From the NCBI RefSeq assembly GCF_024623785.1, contig NZ_JANKBZ010000040.1, forward strand, positions 38,768 to 102,767: a stretch of DNA of 64,000 bases, read 5' to 3'. The translations under genes were made by a program, and so were the position numbers. Position 1 is the stretch's first letter. Each line of letters opens with the position of its first letter. This DNA comes from Archangium lipolyticum. Its GTDB lineage: Bacteria > Myxococcota > Myxococcia > Myxococcales > Myxococcaceae. Of the stretch, positions 47,781 to 56,312 are shown one piece after another. The notes below the pieces were generated by a model. It searched no databases. It worked only from the letters and a program-made list of their open reading frames with translations, and was not told where the DNA came from.

Positions 47781-48647
47781 ATGCTTTCCTTCGTCCTCTC
47801 GCTGGCCCTGGCGGCCCAAGATCCGTCCCCAGTCTCGAATGACTCCCTGATGGCGGCCCAGGAGCCGCCGACCTCGGACTCCACCGGCACGGAGGAACAG
47901 GCGGAGCTCTCCAGCGAGGAGGCTCCGGCCGGGCGGTGGGAGGGCACGGCGGGCGCTGGCTTCTCGTGGTTCACCGGCAACTCGGAATCCTTCACCCTGA
48001 CCGGACTGGTGGAGGCCAGGCGCAGTTGGAGCCCATGGGCGGTGGGCCTGCGGCTCGAGGGGGCCTATGGCCGGGCGCGTCCGGCGGGTGACACCTCGGT
48101 CCCCTCCTCGGTGGTGGCCGAGCGGCTCGGCCTCCAGCTCCGCGGCGACCGGGACCTGACGCCACGCCTCTCCGTGTACCTGCTGACCGGGGGCGACATC
48201 GACCGCGTCAGGAGCGTGCAGTTGAGGACCAGCGGCGAGGCCGGCGCGGGCTATGTCTGGCTCGAGCGGTTGGAGGAAGACTACACCCGGCTGCGCTTGG
48301 AGACGGACGTGGGCATGCGCTACATCCGCGAGGCGCGTTACCAATACTATCCCGAGCTGCAGGACGGAGATCCGGACCTGAACGACGTGAACTTCCTCGG
48401 GCCGCGCCTGGCGGGCGCCTTCCGGTGGGGCTTCTCCAAGAACGTATGGCTGCTCGAGGAGTTGGAAGCCATGCCCAACCTCCTCGGCGACAACCGCTTG
48501 CTGGTGCGCAACACCGCGCGGCTGTCCTCCGGGTTGACGGAGTCGCTGGCCCTCAGCACCACCTTCGTTCTCGAGTACGACAGCGCACCGGCCGCTCCCA
48601 TCAAGACCGACACGGCGCTGGTGCTCCGCCTGGATGCCCGTTTCTGA
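47781..48647 (+). CDS. DUF481-type outer-membrane protein
   Basis: The product is 288 residues. A short signal (LSFVLSLALAAQ) and a linker precede a barrel-like domain with the DUF481 pattern: GAGFSWFTGNSESFTLTG, EAGAGYVWLERLEEDYTRLRLETDVGMRYI, FLGPRLAGAFRWGFSKNVWLLEE and a C-terminal RLDARF ending in Phe, as outer-membrane barrels require. Related YdiY-type proteins have no settled function. GGTGACA precedes ATG 47781. Confidence 0.82.
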   Translation: MLSFVLSLALAAQDPSPVSNDSLMAAQEPPTSDSTGTEEQAELSSEEAPAGRWEGTAGAGFSWFTGNSESFTLTGLVEARRSWSPWAVGLRLEGAYGRARPAGDTSVPSSVVAERLGLQLRGDRDLTPRLSVYLLTGGDIDRVRSVQLRTSGEAGAGYVWLERLEEDYTRLRLETDVGMRYIREARYQYYPELQDGDPDLNDVNFLGPRLAGAFRWGFSKNVWLLEELEAMPNLLGDNRLLVRNTARLSSGLTESLALSTTFVLEYDSAPAAPIKTDTALVLRLDARF

Positions 48648-48757
48648 GTTTTCGAGGACCGCCCCGCGACCGTGACGGGCGGCCCTGATTGTGCTATAAG
48701 GGCCCCGCTCTTCATCACCGCGTGCGTGAGCACCACCACCGCCGCGCGAGGCTCCTC

Positions 48758-49705
48758 ATGAACGACTTGGGCCCACTGGGCATCATCCTGGCCAGCGCAT
48801 CCCTCGGGGCGATCGTCCTGGAAATCCTTGCCTACAGGTTCATCCTCAAGCGTCCCTACGTCTGGCGTTCCGCCCTCGCCACCTTCGTGGTGAGTGTGGG
48901 ACGGCAGATCACCAAGGTCGTGCCGATCGCCATCACGCTTCCGGGCGCCCAGTGGCTCTACGAGCATCGGCTCTTCGACGCCTCAGCTCATGGCGTCTGG
49001 TCGTGGGTGGCCCTGTTCTTCGGTATCGAGTTCTTCTACTACTGGTATCACCGGCTCGGGCATCGCCTGCGGTGGTTCTGGCTCTCGCACGCGGTGCATC
49101 ACTCGACGAATGAGATCAACTTCGTCGCCGCGGGCCGGCTCGCCTGGACGTCGCAGATCACGGGCGCCTACGTCATCTTCACCCCACTGGCCCTCCTGGG
49201 TTTCAAGCCGGAGACCATCCTCGCCGGGTACGCGCTGAACCTCACCTATCAGTTCTGGATCCACGCGGACTGGGCGCCGAAGCTGGGCTGGCTCGAGGGC
49301 ATCCTCAACACTCCGTCGGCGCATCGCGTCCACCACGCGGCCAACCTCGAGTACCTGGACGCCAACTACGGTGGCGTGCTCGTCATCTTCGATCGGCTCT
49401 TCGGCACGTACATCCCCGAGCGCGACGACCTGCCCTGCCGGTACGGCCTGGTGCACCCGCTGACGACGAACAACCCCCTCAAGATCGTCTTCCACCAGTT
49501 CGGCCCGTTCCTGCGCGATGTGGCGAGCGCCCGCAGCTTTCGCGAGGTGTGGGGCTACTTCTTCGCGCCGCCCGGCTGGCGGCCGGACGGCAACAGCGAG
49601 ACCACCGAGGACATGCGGCGCAAGGCCGCGGCCGAGAAGCGGACCGTGGCCCCCGTGCTCCCGGCCCACGAGACCGGGCGGGAAGCCGCCGCCGTCCAGG
49701 CGTGA
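48758..49705 (+). CDS. Fatty acid hydroxylase/sterol desaturase family protein
   Basis: This 315-residue membrane di-iron enzyme carries the histidine boxes HRLGH (about 96-100), HAVHHS (about 110-115) and HRVHHAAN (about 188-195), with hydrophobic segments between. The family hydroxylates fatty acids, sterols or carotenoids. I chose ATG 48758; the codons before it encode a His/Arg run unlike the family. The 3' end is 4 bases from the convergent PLP enzyme gene. Confidence 0.9.
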   Translation: MNDLGPLGIILASASLGAIVLEILAYRFILKRPYVWRSALATFVVSVGRQITKVVPIAITLPGAQWLYEHRLFDASAHGVWSWVALFFGIEFFYYWYHRLGHRLRWFWLSHAVHHSTNEINFVAAGRLAWTSQITGAYVIFTPLALLGFKPETILAGYALNLTYQFWIHADWAPKLGWLEGILNTPSAHRVHHAANLEYLDANYGGVLVIFDRLFGTYIPERDDLPCRYGLVHPLTTNNPLKIVFHQFGPFLRDVASARSFREVWGYFFAPPGWRPDGNSETTEDMRRKAAAEKRTVAPVLPAHETGREAAAVQA

Positions 49706-49709
49706 CCGC

Positions 49710-50846
49710 TCACACGAGCGGAGCGAGCGCCTCGAGCAGCCGGTCCACGTCCTCCGCCGTGTTGTAGAGGTGCGGAGACACGCGGATGCTGTCCCCGCGC
49801 ACGCTCACGTACACCTTGCGCGCCGCGAGCTTCGTCGCCACGTCCGGTGCGTAGCCGCCAGGCCGCTTGAGGCCGATGAGGTGTCCCGCCCGCAGAGACT
49901 CGGGCGGCACCTCCAGCCCGAGCGCCCGGGCTCCCTTCGCCACCCGCTCCGTCAGCCCACGCAGCGTCTCCTGCGTGTCGTGCACGCCCCACGCGAGCAG
50001 CTGCCGCAACGCCGCCAGGGCCATGGGCACCAGCACGAAGTTGCTGCGCTCGCCCACGTCGAAGCGCCTCGCGCCCGGCTGGAAGTCGTCCCGGTAGTCC
50101 ACCAGCCGGGAGAAGTCCTCACTCCCCCCGCGCATCAGCCAGTTGTGCTCGATGGGCCGGCCCTCGCGGTACTTCGGCGCCACGTAGAGGTAGCCCTGGC
50201 TGTAGGGCCCCATCAGCCACTTGTAGCCCGCCGCCACCAGGAAGTCCGGCCGCACCTCCGCCACGTCCAGCGGCAGCGCCCCGAGCGACTGTGTCGCATC
50301 CACCGCCAGCGCCGCCCCCACCTCGCGCGCCCGCTCCCCCACTCGCGCCAGGTCCACCAGCCCCCCGTCCGTCCAGTGGCAGTGCGGCACCGCCACCAGC
50401 GCCGTGCGCTCGTCCAGCTCCTCCAGCAGCGCGCGCGTCCAGTCCCCATCCTCGGGCCTGCGCACGCCCACCACCTGGGCCCCCGCGCGCTCCGCCAGCT
50501 CGCGCCATGGGTACACGTTGGAGGGGAACTCCTCGGCCAGCACCAGCAACCGCTGGCCCACCCGCACCGGCACGTTCGCCGCCGCCACCGCCAGCCCGTA
50601 GCTCGCCGAGGGCACCAGCGCCACGCCGTCCGCGTCCGCCCCCAGCAGCTCCGCGAAGAGATTCCGCAGCGTCTCCGAGTCCGTGAAGAAGTCCTCGGGC
50701 CGCACGTTCCACGGCCGCGCCTTGCGCAGCACCGCCTGCTGCCCCGCATCGCTCACCGAGCGCAGTTGCGGAGACATGTACGCGCAGTTGATCCACGTGA
50801 CGTCATCGGGCAGGTCGAAGAGGTGGCGCTGGGAGGAGAGAGTCAT
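49710..50846 (-). CDS. Class V PLP-dependent aminotransferase-like enzyme
   Basis: This 378-residue enzyme has the class V pattern: DVTWINCAYMSP, a glycine-rich turn at ALVPSASYGLA, DATQSLGALPLDV and the PLP lysine K209 in AAGYKWLMGP. Relatives include isopenicillin epimerase-like proteins, EgtE C-S lyase and cysteine desulfurases; the substrate cannot be fixed. Its ATG overlaps the stop of the histidine kinase gene (ATGA), so translation is coupled. Confidence 0.88.
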   Translation of the reverse strand: MTLSSQRHLFDLPDDVTWINCAYMSPQLRSVSDAGQQAVLRKARPWNVRPEDFFTDSETLRNLFAELLGADADGVALVPSASYGLAVAAANVPVRVGQRLLVLAEEFPSNVYPWRELAERAGAQVVGVRRPEDGDWTRALLEELDERTALVAVPHCHWTDGGLVDLARVGERAREVGAALAVDATQSLGALPLDVAEVRPDFLVAAGYKWLMGPYSQGYLYVAPKYREGRPIEHNWLMRGGSEDFSRLVDYRDDFQPGARRFDVGERSNFVLVPMALAALRQLLAWGVHDTQETLRGLTERVAKGARALGLEVPPESLRAGHLIGLKRPGGYAPDVATKLAARKVYVSVRGDSIRVSPHLYNTAEDVDRLLEALAPLV

Positions 50847-53473
50847 GGATGCGCGAGCATAGCGCGCGAGTCCTCGGCGCCCAGCGGCAACTCCACCGTG
50901 AAGGTGGAACCCCGGCCCACCTCGCTCTCCACGAGGATGGCGCCCCCGAGCGCCTGGACGATCTGCCGCGTGATGTGGAGCCCCAGGCCCAGCCCGCCGT
51001 AATGACGCTCGGACACGGCGCGCTCGAACTTGCCGAAGATGCGGCCGCGGTGCTCCGGCGCGATGCCGATGCCCTCGTCGCGCACCACCAGCCTCGCCCC
51101 GCCCTCCGCCCACCCGACGCGCACGAGGACGGGCCGGCCCGCTCCGTACTTGAGGGCATTGGTGAGCAGGTTCGTCACCACCTGCTCCAGCCGCAGCCGG
51201 TCCCACTGGCCCACCACCGGCGCTCCGCCCTCGAGCACCACCCGGCAACCCGCGCGCGTGGCCTCGGCGGAGAACTGCTCGAGGACGTCCCGGGTGACGG
51301 CCACCAGATCCACCTGCTCCAGGTGCAGCGGGAGCCGGCCCTGCGCCAGCCTCGACACGTCCAGCAGGTCATTCACCAGCCCCGCCAGCTTGCGCACCTG
51401 GGCCTCGCAACCCTGGACGGCCCGGAGGACGCGCTCGGGCGCCACGGGCTGTCCCGCCTGGGACTCCACCACCCGCCGCAGGCCCTGCAGCTGCAACCGC
51501 AGGGGCGTCAGCGGCGTCTTCAGCTCGTGCGAGGCCACCGCGAGGAACTCGTCGCGCAGCCGCACGGCCCGCTGCGACTCCTGGAAGAGCTGCGAGCGCT
51601 CCAACGTGGCCGCCACGCGGTGCGCCAGCTCCTGGCCCACGGCGATGTCCTCCGGGCCATGGCGCCGCCGCGGGACGCAGGAGCCCAGGGTGATGAGGCC
51701 CAGCGCCCGCTCGCGCGAGCGCAGCGGCACCACCAGCACCGAGCACCTCGCCCAGCCGTCCACGCCCCCCTCGGGCACCACGCCCTGGGACAGGTGCCGC
51801 CACGTCTCCGCACCGAAGTCCGGGAAGAGCATCGGCTCGCCCGAGTCCATCACCTCCCACAACGGGCCCCCGGAGTCCCGCGGCGAGGGCAGCGGCCAGT
51901 CCCTCCGCAACCGCGCCTCCTGCTCGGAGTCCTGGTGGGCCACGGCCGCGCGGCGCAACGGGCCCTCGGGCGTGAGCAGGTCGATGACGCACCAGGAGGC
52001 CACCGAGAGGCTCGCCAGACAGGCCACGTGCTGGAGGATGGCGTCGGTGACCTCCAGCGTCTGGGCGAGGATGTAGCCCGTCATGGCGAGGAAGCGCAGG
52101 GCCCCTTCCGCGCGCTTGAGGTCCGACAGCTCCATCACGAAGGTGATGATGCGGTCCTGCTCCGCCACCCGCGCCGAGCCCGTCAACACCGGGACACGGC
52201 TTCCATCCGCGCGCAGCATCTCCGCCTCGAAGGTCGCGGACACCCCGTGCGTCCACAGCTCTTGCAACACACGATCCTCGAGCTCCCGGCCCTCGGGTGG
52301 CACCAGGTCCCGCCAGTGCAGCCGGCCCCGCCGCACCTCCTCCCGGTCATGGCCCACGAGCGACAGGAAGGCTTCATTGGCCTCCAGGATGAGGCCCGCC
52401 TTCCCCGAGAAGGCCAGCCCCATCATGTCGGACTCCATGATGCGGCGGAACACGGCCTCGCCCTCGTGCACGGCCCGCTCCAGGCGCAGGCGCTCGGAGA
52501 TGTCCTCCAGGATGGCCACGGCGGCCGTCACCTGTCCCTCGGCGTCGCGCACCGGCCCGGCGCTCACCTCCAGGGAGATCCGCGAGCCATCCCCGCGCAG
52601 CACGTCCATCACCTCGCCCCGCACCACCTCGCCGCGGGTGAGGGCGCGCACCAGGGGCCACTCGTCCGGGCGATAGGGCCGCCCGTCCGGGTGGAACCCG
52701 GTGGAGGCCGTGTACTCCTCGGGCCACCACTCGGAGGGCAGGGGACCCCGGTGCATCCGCCCCACCTGCTCATTGACCATCAGCATCCGGCCACTCGGTG
52801 CCTCGGCGAGGAGGATGCCCTGGGGCAACTGCTGGAGGACGGCCTGGAGACGCTGGTGCTCCCGCTCCAGTTGGCGCCGGTGGGCCTCGGACTCGGCCAG
52901 GGCCCGCTCGGCCCGCTCGGCCCGCTCGCGCAGCTCGCGCAGCTCGCGCGCATGGAGGCGGGCACGCTCGAGCGCCGAGGCGCATTGTCTCGAGACGAAG
53001 CAGGCGAGCTCCTGCTCCTCCCGCGCGAAGTCCTGCTCACACTCGAAGCCGAGCGTCAGCACTCCCAGCACCTGCTCCGGCACATCGAGCGGCAGGCAGG
53101 CCCACGCCCGCCGGCTCAGCGGCACGGGGTCGATGACGGGGTAGCGGCGCTGGAGGGCCTCCCGCGACCCGACCCAGACCGGCTCGTTCCTCCGCCCCGC
53201 CTCGGCGATGGGCAGTGGCGCGTCCAGCGGCACGGTGCGCCAGGGCCCGAGGTCCGTCCAGGGCGGCCCCTCCATCTGGACGAGCCGCGGCCCTCCAGGC
53301 TCCTCGAGCAGATGGAGGGAGCACTCGGCCGCGCCCAGCGCGGGGCCGGCGAGCAGGACGATGACGCTGGCCACCTCGGAGGGCGTGAGGGCGCGCGACA
53401 ACTCACTCGTCACCCGATGAAGCCGCAGCAACCGCTCCATGGATGGGCCCATCTGCTCCCGCGTCTGGCTCAA
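50843..53473 (-). CDS. GAF-PAS-PAS-GAF sensor histidine kinase
   Basis: This 876-residue kinase has an N-terminal GAF (about 20-170), a coiled coil (about 170-210), PAS (about 210-335), PAS/PAC (about 340-460) and a second GAF (about 470-625). Then come HisKA with ASHELKTPLTPL (His about 648), and HATPase with NLLTNALKYG, DEGIGIAPE and GLGLGLHI. No membrane helix, so it is a cytosolic sensor. No receiver domain or response-regulator gene is nearby. It overlaps the downstream PLP enzyme gene by 4 bases, an unusual pairing. Confidence 0.92.
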   Translation of the reverse strand: MSQTREQMGPSMERLLRLHRVTSELSRALTPSEVASVIVLLAGPALGAAECSLHLLEEPGGPRLVQMEGPPWTDLGPWRTVPLDAPLPIAEAGRRNEPVWVGSREALQRRYPVIDPVPLSRRAWACLPLDVPEQVLGVLTLGFECEQDFAREEQELACFVSRQCASALERARLHARELRELRERAERAERALAESEAHRRQLEREHQRLQAVLQQLPQGILLAEAPSGRMLMVNEQVGRMHRGPLPSEWWPEEYTASTGFHPDGRPYRPDEWPLVRALTRGEVVRGEVMDVLRGDGSRISLEVSAGPVRDAEGQVTAAVAILEDISERLRLERAVHEGEAVFRRIMESDMMGLAFSGKAGLILEANEAFLSLVGHDREEVRRGRLHWRDLVPPEGRELEDRVLQELWTHGVSATFEAEMLRADGSRVPVLTGSARVAEQDRIITFVMELSDLKRAEGALRFLAMTGYILAQTLEVTDAILQHVACLASLSVASWCVIDLLTPEGPLRRAAVAHQDSEQEARLRRDWPLPSPRDSGGPLWEVMDSGEPMLFPDFGAETWRHLSQGVVPEGGVDGWARCSVLVVPLRSRERALGLITLGSCVPRRRHGPEDIAVGQELAHRVAATLERSQLFQESQRAVRLRDEFLAVASHELKTPLTPLRLQLQGLRRVVESQAGQPVAPERVLRAVQGCEAQVRKLAGLVNDLLDVSRLAQGRLPLHLEQVDLVAVTRDVLEQFSAEATRAGCRVVLEGGAPVVGQWDRLRLEQVVTNLLTNALKYGAGRPVLVRVGWAEGGARLVVRDEGIGIAPEHRGRIFGKFERAVSERHYGGLGLGLHITRQIVQALGGAILVESEVGRGSTFTVELPLGAEDSRAMLAHP

Positions 53474-53605
53474 CCGGATCCCCTGACAGGAGTTCAGTCC
53501 ACCCGTTCAACACCGCCCCGCCCTTCCTTCCTCCAGCCCCGTGGGGCGGGGCATCCAGAGGAGCGGCGGTGGCGGACGGGGCCAGAGCCAGCCCGGCACG
53601 CGGGC

Positions 53606-54331
53606 CTACAGGCGGGAGGCCGAGGCGTAGCCGCTGAAGAGCTCGCTGGTGAGCCGCGCGCGCTCGCCGTCCTCGGCCCGGCGGATGTAGTCGTTGAGGA
53701 CGCGCCCGCCCTGTTGGCGCAGCGTGGGGAAGCGCAGGTTCATCCGCGCGCGCTTCACGCCACTGCCCCCGCGGTGCACGAAGACGACGGTGCCGTCGCG
53801 CTCCACGGTCTCGATGACGCCCACGTGCGTCATCCCGTCGTTGCGCAGGCCATCGCGGTTGCGATCATACGTCTCGCGGAAGAAGACGATGTCGCCCGGC
53901 TTCGGGGCCCGCTGGTGCAGGGCCCCCGAGCGCTGCGCGCGCCGGTAGATGGCGCTCACCGCGTTCTCCCCGGGCAGCGTGCCGTGGGACAGCAGCTCGA
54001 TGCCCGCGGCCCGGTATGCCAGCCGTACCAGGCCGGAGCAGTCGTCGGGGACACGGGGCGAGTAGGTGCCGAGCGAGTGTCCCACCAGGGTGGCCGCACG
54101 CCGGGCCACACGCCGTCCCCGGGTGAGCCGGACGGCCGGGCGCTTCTTCTTGGAGGGGGTGGCCTTCGCGATGGCCTGGGTACCACGCGAGCGTTGGACC
54201 TTACCGGTGGGCTGCGCGGCGGCCTTCTTCGCCTTCGCCGCGGGCTTCACCGGCGCACGCGGCGCAGCGACGGCCGGGGCCGTCCCGAGCACCCCGAGCA
54301 CCAATGGGAGCAGGAGCTTGCGAAGCATCAT
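53606..54331 (-). CDS. NlpC/P60-type cell-wall peptidase
   Basis: The product is 241 residues. A signal peptide (LLLPLVLGVLGTAPAVA) and a Lys/Ala/Arg-rich linker precede an NlpC/P60-like domain with the catalytic Cys in DDCSGLVRLAY, the His in MTHVGVIE and a downstream FVHRG. It would cut peptidoglycan stems in the periplasm or outside. ATG 54331 or 54328 begins the signal peptide; no good ribosome site is visible. Confidence 0.78.
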   Translation of the reverse strand: MMLRKLLLPLVLGVLGTAPAVAAPRAPVKPAAKAKKAAAQPTGKVQRSRGTQAIAKATPSKKKRPAVRLTRGRRVARRAATLVGHSLGTYSPRVPDDCSGLVRLAYRAAGIELLSHGTLPGENAVSAIYRRAQRSGALHQRAPKPGDIVFFRETYDRNRDGLRNDGMTHVGVIETVERDGTVVFVHRGGSGVKRARMNLRFPTLRQQGGRVLNDYIRRAEDGERARLTSELFSGYASASRL

Positions 54332-54705
54332 GCGAGGAGACGAGCGTAACGCCCCGCGCATTCACGGGCGAAGTTCCGGGCTCCGCTTCCTCACGGCCGC
54401 CTGTCCCCCGGGCTGCTTCTCCCGGCTCCTCTCGGGGAAGGACGCGGAATCGCTCGTCCTGGGCCAGGCCCCACATCGGCCCTCCCAGGAACAAGAAGAC
54501 CCCCGGGTTTCGCAGAGGAACCCCCATCGTCTTTCCCCCTCGCGCGTGAGGACATGACCCGATGGAGGCCATGTCGTGCGCGGTGTGTTTTCGGGGGAGA
54601 ACGGGTCCGAGGGCAAATGCGCCCGTGTGGGAAATGTCCTCCATGTGGCAACTCCCCGGGCCAGATGGGTGACATTGGACTCCTGGCGGCGGGGGTGGGT
54701 GGGTA
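54332..54705. other. 374-base intergenic stretch
   Basis: No conserved gene is seen. A minus-strand frame (to 54644) is GC-rich and not protein-like. The stretch holds only short palindromes (GTACTACGTAC near 54704) and no clear promoter. Confidence 0.4.
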
Positions 54706-55125
54706 CTACGTACGCAGGCGGCCCAGCAGCCAGCCTCCGCCCACCATGCCCAGCACCGCGCTCAGGGACTGGGCCGGGTTTCGGCGCAGCCTCGACTCCA
54801 CCACGTCCACCCGGTCCGCTATCAACAGCAGCATCACGTGCCGCACCAGGTGCTCGGGGATGCCGTAGGCCACGCGCCGCAACACCCCGCTCAGGCCCCT
54901 CGGCGGCACGGCCGTGCTGAACGTCGGCGTCAGCTCCTTCAGCTCCGCCCGCTTCAGCACCGGGACGTCCGGCGGCGGCTGGCGCTCCGGTGCCTCCCAG
55001 TGCGCGCCCCCGCGCACCCGCGGCTTCAGCAACATGGGCACCCCGGGCCGCTTCCCCGGGTCACCGTCCACGCCCCAGCCGGGAATCTCTCGATGCACCT
55101 TCTCGGATGTCACTCGCTCGGCCAT
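54706..55125 (-). CDS. Small protein with C-terminal membrane helix
   Basis: The product is 139 residues: hydrophilic, Pro/Arg-rich first half, then helices and a C-terminal hydrophobic segment (LSAVLGMVGGGWLLG). No family recognised. It begins 11 bases after the zinc dehydrogenase gene stop with GGAGACCGGAG upstream, so it is the third gene of the dehydrogenase operon and may tether or assist these enzymes at the membrane. Confidence 0.65.
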   Translation of the reverse strand: MAERVTSEKVHREIPGWGVDGDPGKRPGVPMLLKPRVRGGAHWEAPERQPPPDVPVLKRAELKELTPTFSTAVPPRGLSGVLRRVAYGIPEHLVRHVMLLLIADRVDVVESRLRRNPAQSLSAVLGMVGGGWLLGRLRT

Positions 55126-55136
55126 CTCCGGTCTCC

Positions 55137-56285
55137 TCACGCATGCCCGTGCGGCAGCAGCACGCACTTGATGCAACCGTCCAGCTTCTTCTCGAAGAGC
55201 TCGTACGCACGCGGCAGCTCCGCCAGCGGGAAACGGTGAGTGATGATGCCCCTGGCGTCGATGCGCCCCGCGCGGATGTGCTCCAGCAGGTGCGGCATGT
55301 AGCGCTTCACGTTGCACTGGTTCATCCGGAACGTGAGGCCCTTGTTCATCGCCGTGCCGATCGGCACCAGGTTCCACGGCGGTCCGTACACACCGACGAT
55401 GGAGACCGTGCCTCCCTTGCGCACCGCCTGGATGCACCAGTTGAGCGCCGTGGGCGAGCCCGCCTCCATCTTCAGCTTCACCCCCAGCACGCTGTGCAGC
55501 TTGGAGCCCTCGGCCTCCATGCCCACCGCGTCGATGCACACGTCCGGCCCGCGCCCCTCGGTCAGCTCCTTCAGGGTGGGGATGATGTCCACGTCCTTGA
55601 AGTTGAACGTCTCCACCCGGGCGTACTTGCGCGCGAACGCCAGCCGGTAGTCGATGTGGTCCACCGCGATGACGCGGCCCGCCCCCAGCAGCCACGCCGA
55701 CTTCATCGCGAAGAGGCCCACCGGACCGCAGCCGAACACCACCACCGTGTCCCCGGGCTGGATGTTCCCCATCTCCGCCCCCTGGTAGCCCGTGGGCAGG
55801 ATGTCCGTGAGGAAGAGGACCTCCTCGTCCTCCATGTCGTCGGGAATCTTCATCGGGCCCACGTCCGCGAAGGGCACGCGCACGTACTGCGCCTGTCCGC
55901 CCTCGTAACCGCCCGTGGTGTGCGAATACCCATACACGCCCGAGGCCAGGTCACTGCTGGGGTTGGTGCTCTCGCAGTTGGCGAACAGCCCGCGCTTGCA
56001 ATAGAAGCAGCTGCCACACGAGATGTTGAAGGGCACCGCCACCCGGTCTCCCGGCTTGAGCGTGCGCACCGAGGGGCCCACCTCCTCCACCACGCCGACG
56101 AACTCGTGGCCGAAGGTGCAGCCCACCCGCGTGTCCGTCACCAGCCCGTGCAGCAGGTGCAGGTCCGAACCGCAGATGGCCGAGCGCGTCACCCGCACGA
56201 TGGCGTCGTTGGGGTGCTCGATGATCGGATCCGGCTTCGTCCCCACCTTCACGCGGTAGGGTCCCTCGTACACCATGGCTTGCAT
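55137..56285 (-). CDS. Zinc-dependent dehydrogenase, glutathione-independent formaldehyde dehydrogenase type
   Basis: This 382-residue MDR enzyme has ICGSDLHLLHG with the catalytic Cys, GHEFVG, the structural zinc cluster CGSCFYCKRGLFANC, and the nucleotide loop GCGPVG (about 190). The insert and length fit the formaldehyde-dehydrogenase branch that uses NAD without glutathione. ATG 56285 has AGGGGGAG 6 bases upstream; GTG 56291 is two codons earlier. It follows the PoxB-like gene by about 27 bases, so both are one operon. Confidence 0.85.
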   Translation of the reverse strand: MQAMVYEGPYRVKVGTKPDPIIEHPNDAIVRVTRSAICGSDLHLLHGLVTDTRVGCTFGHEFVGVVEEVGPSVRTLKPGDRVAVPFNISCGSCFYCKRGLFANCESTNPSSDLASGVYGYSHTTGGYEGGQAQYVRVPFADVGPMKIPDDMEDEEVLFLTDILPTGYQGAEMGNIQPGDTVVVFGCGPVGLFAMKSAWLLGAGRVIAVDHIDYRLAFARKYARVETFNFKDVDIIPTLKELTEGRGPDVCIDAVGMEAEGSKLHSVLGVKLKMEAGSPTALNWCIQAVRKGGTVSIVGVYGPPWNLVPIGTAMNKGLTFRMNQCNVKRYMPHLLEHIRAGRIDARGIITHRFPLAELPRAYELFEKKLDGCIKCVLLPHGHA

Positions 56286-56312
56286 TGCCACTCCCCCTTT
56301 TGATGTCGACTG

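Noticed and set aside
48668..48710. TATAAG with flanking GGCCCT/AGGGCC as promoter or terminator of the hydroxylase
   Set aside because: No matching -35 and the stem is weak with a 12-base loop.
50849..54349. 1166-codon plus-strand frame, the longest in the window
   Set aside because: His/Gln/Arg/Pro-rich with no motif; lies opposite the histidine kinase and NlpC/P60 genes.
54201..54644. Minus-strand frame upstream of the NlpC/P60 gene
   Set aside because: Mixed composition, no ribosome site, and it overlaps the signal-peptide start of the real gene.
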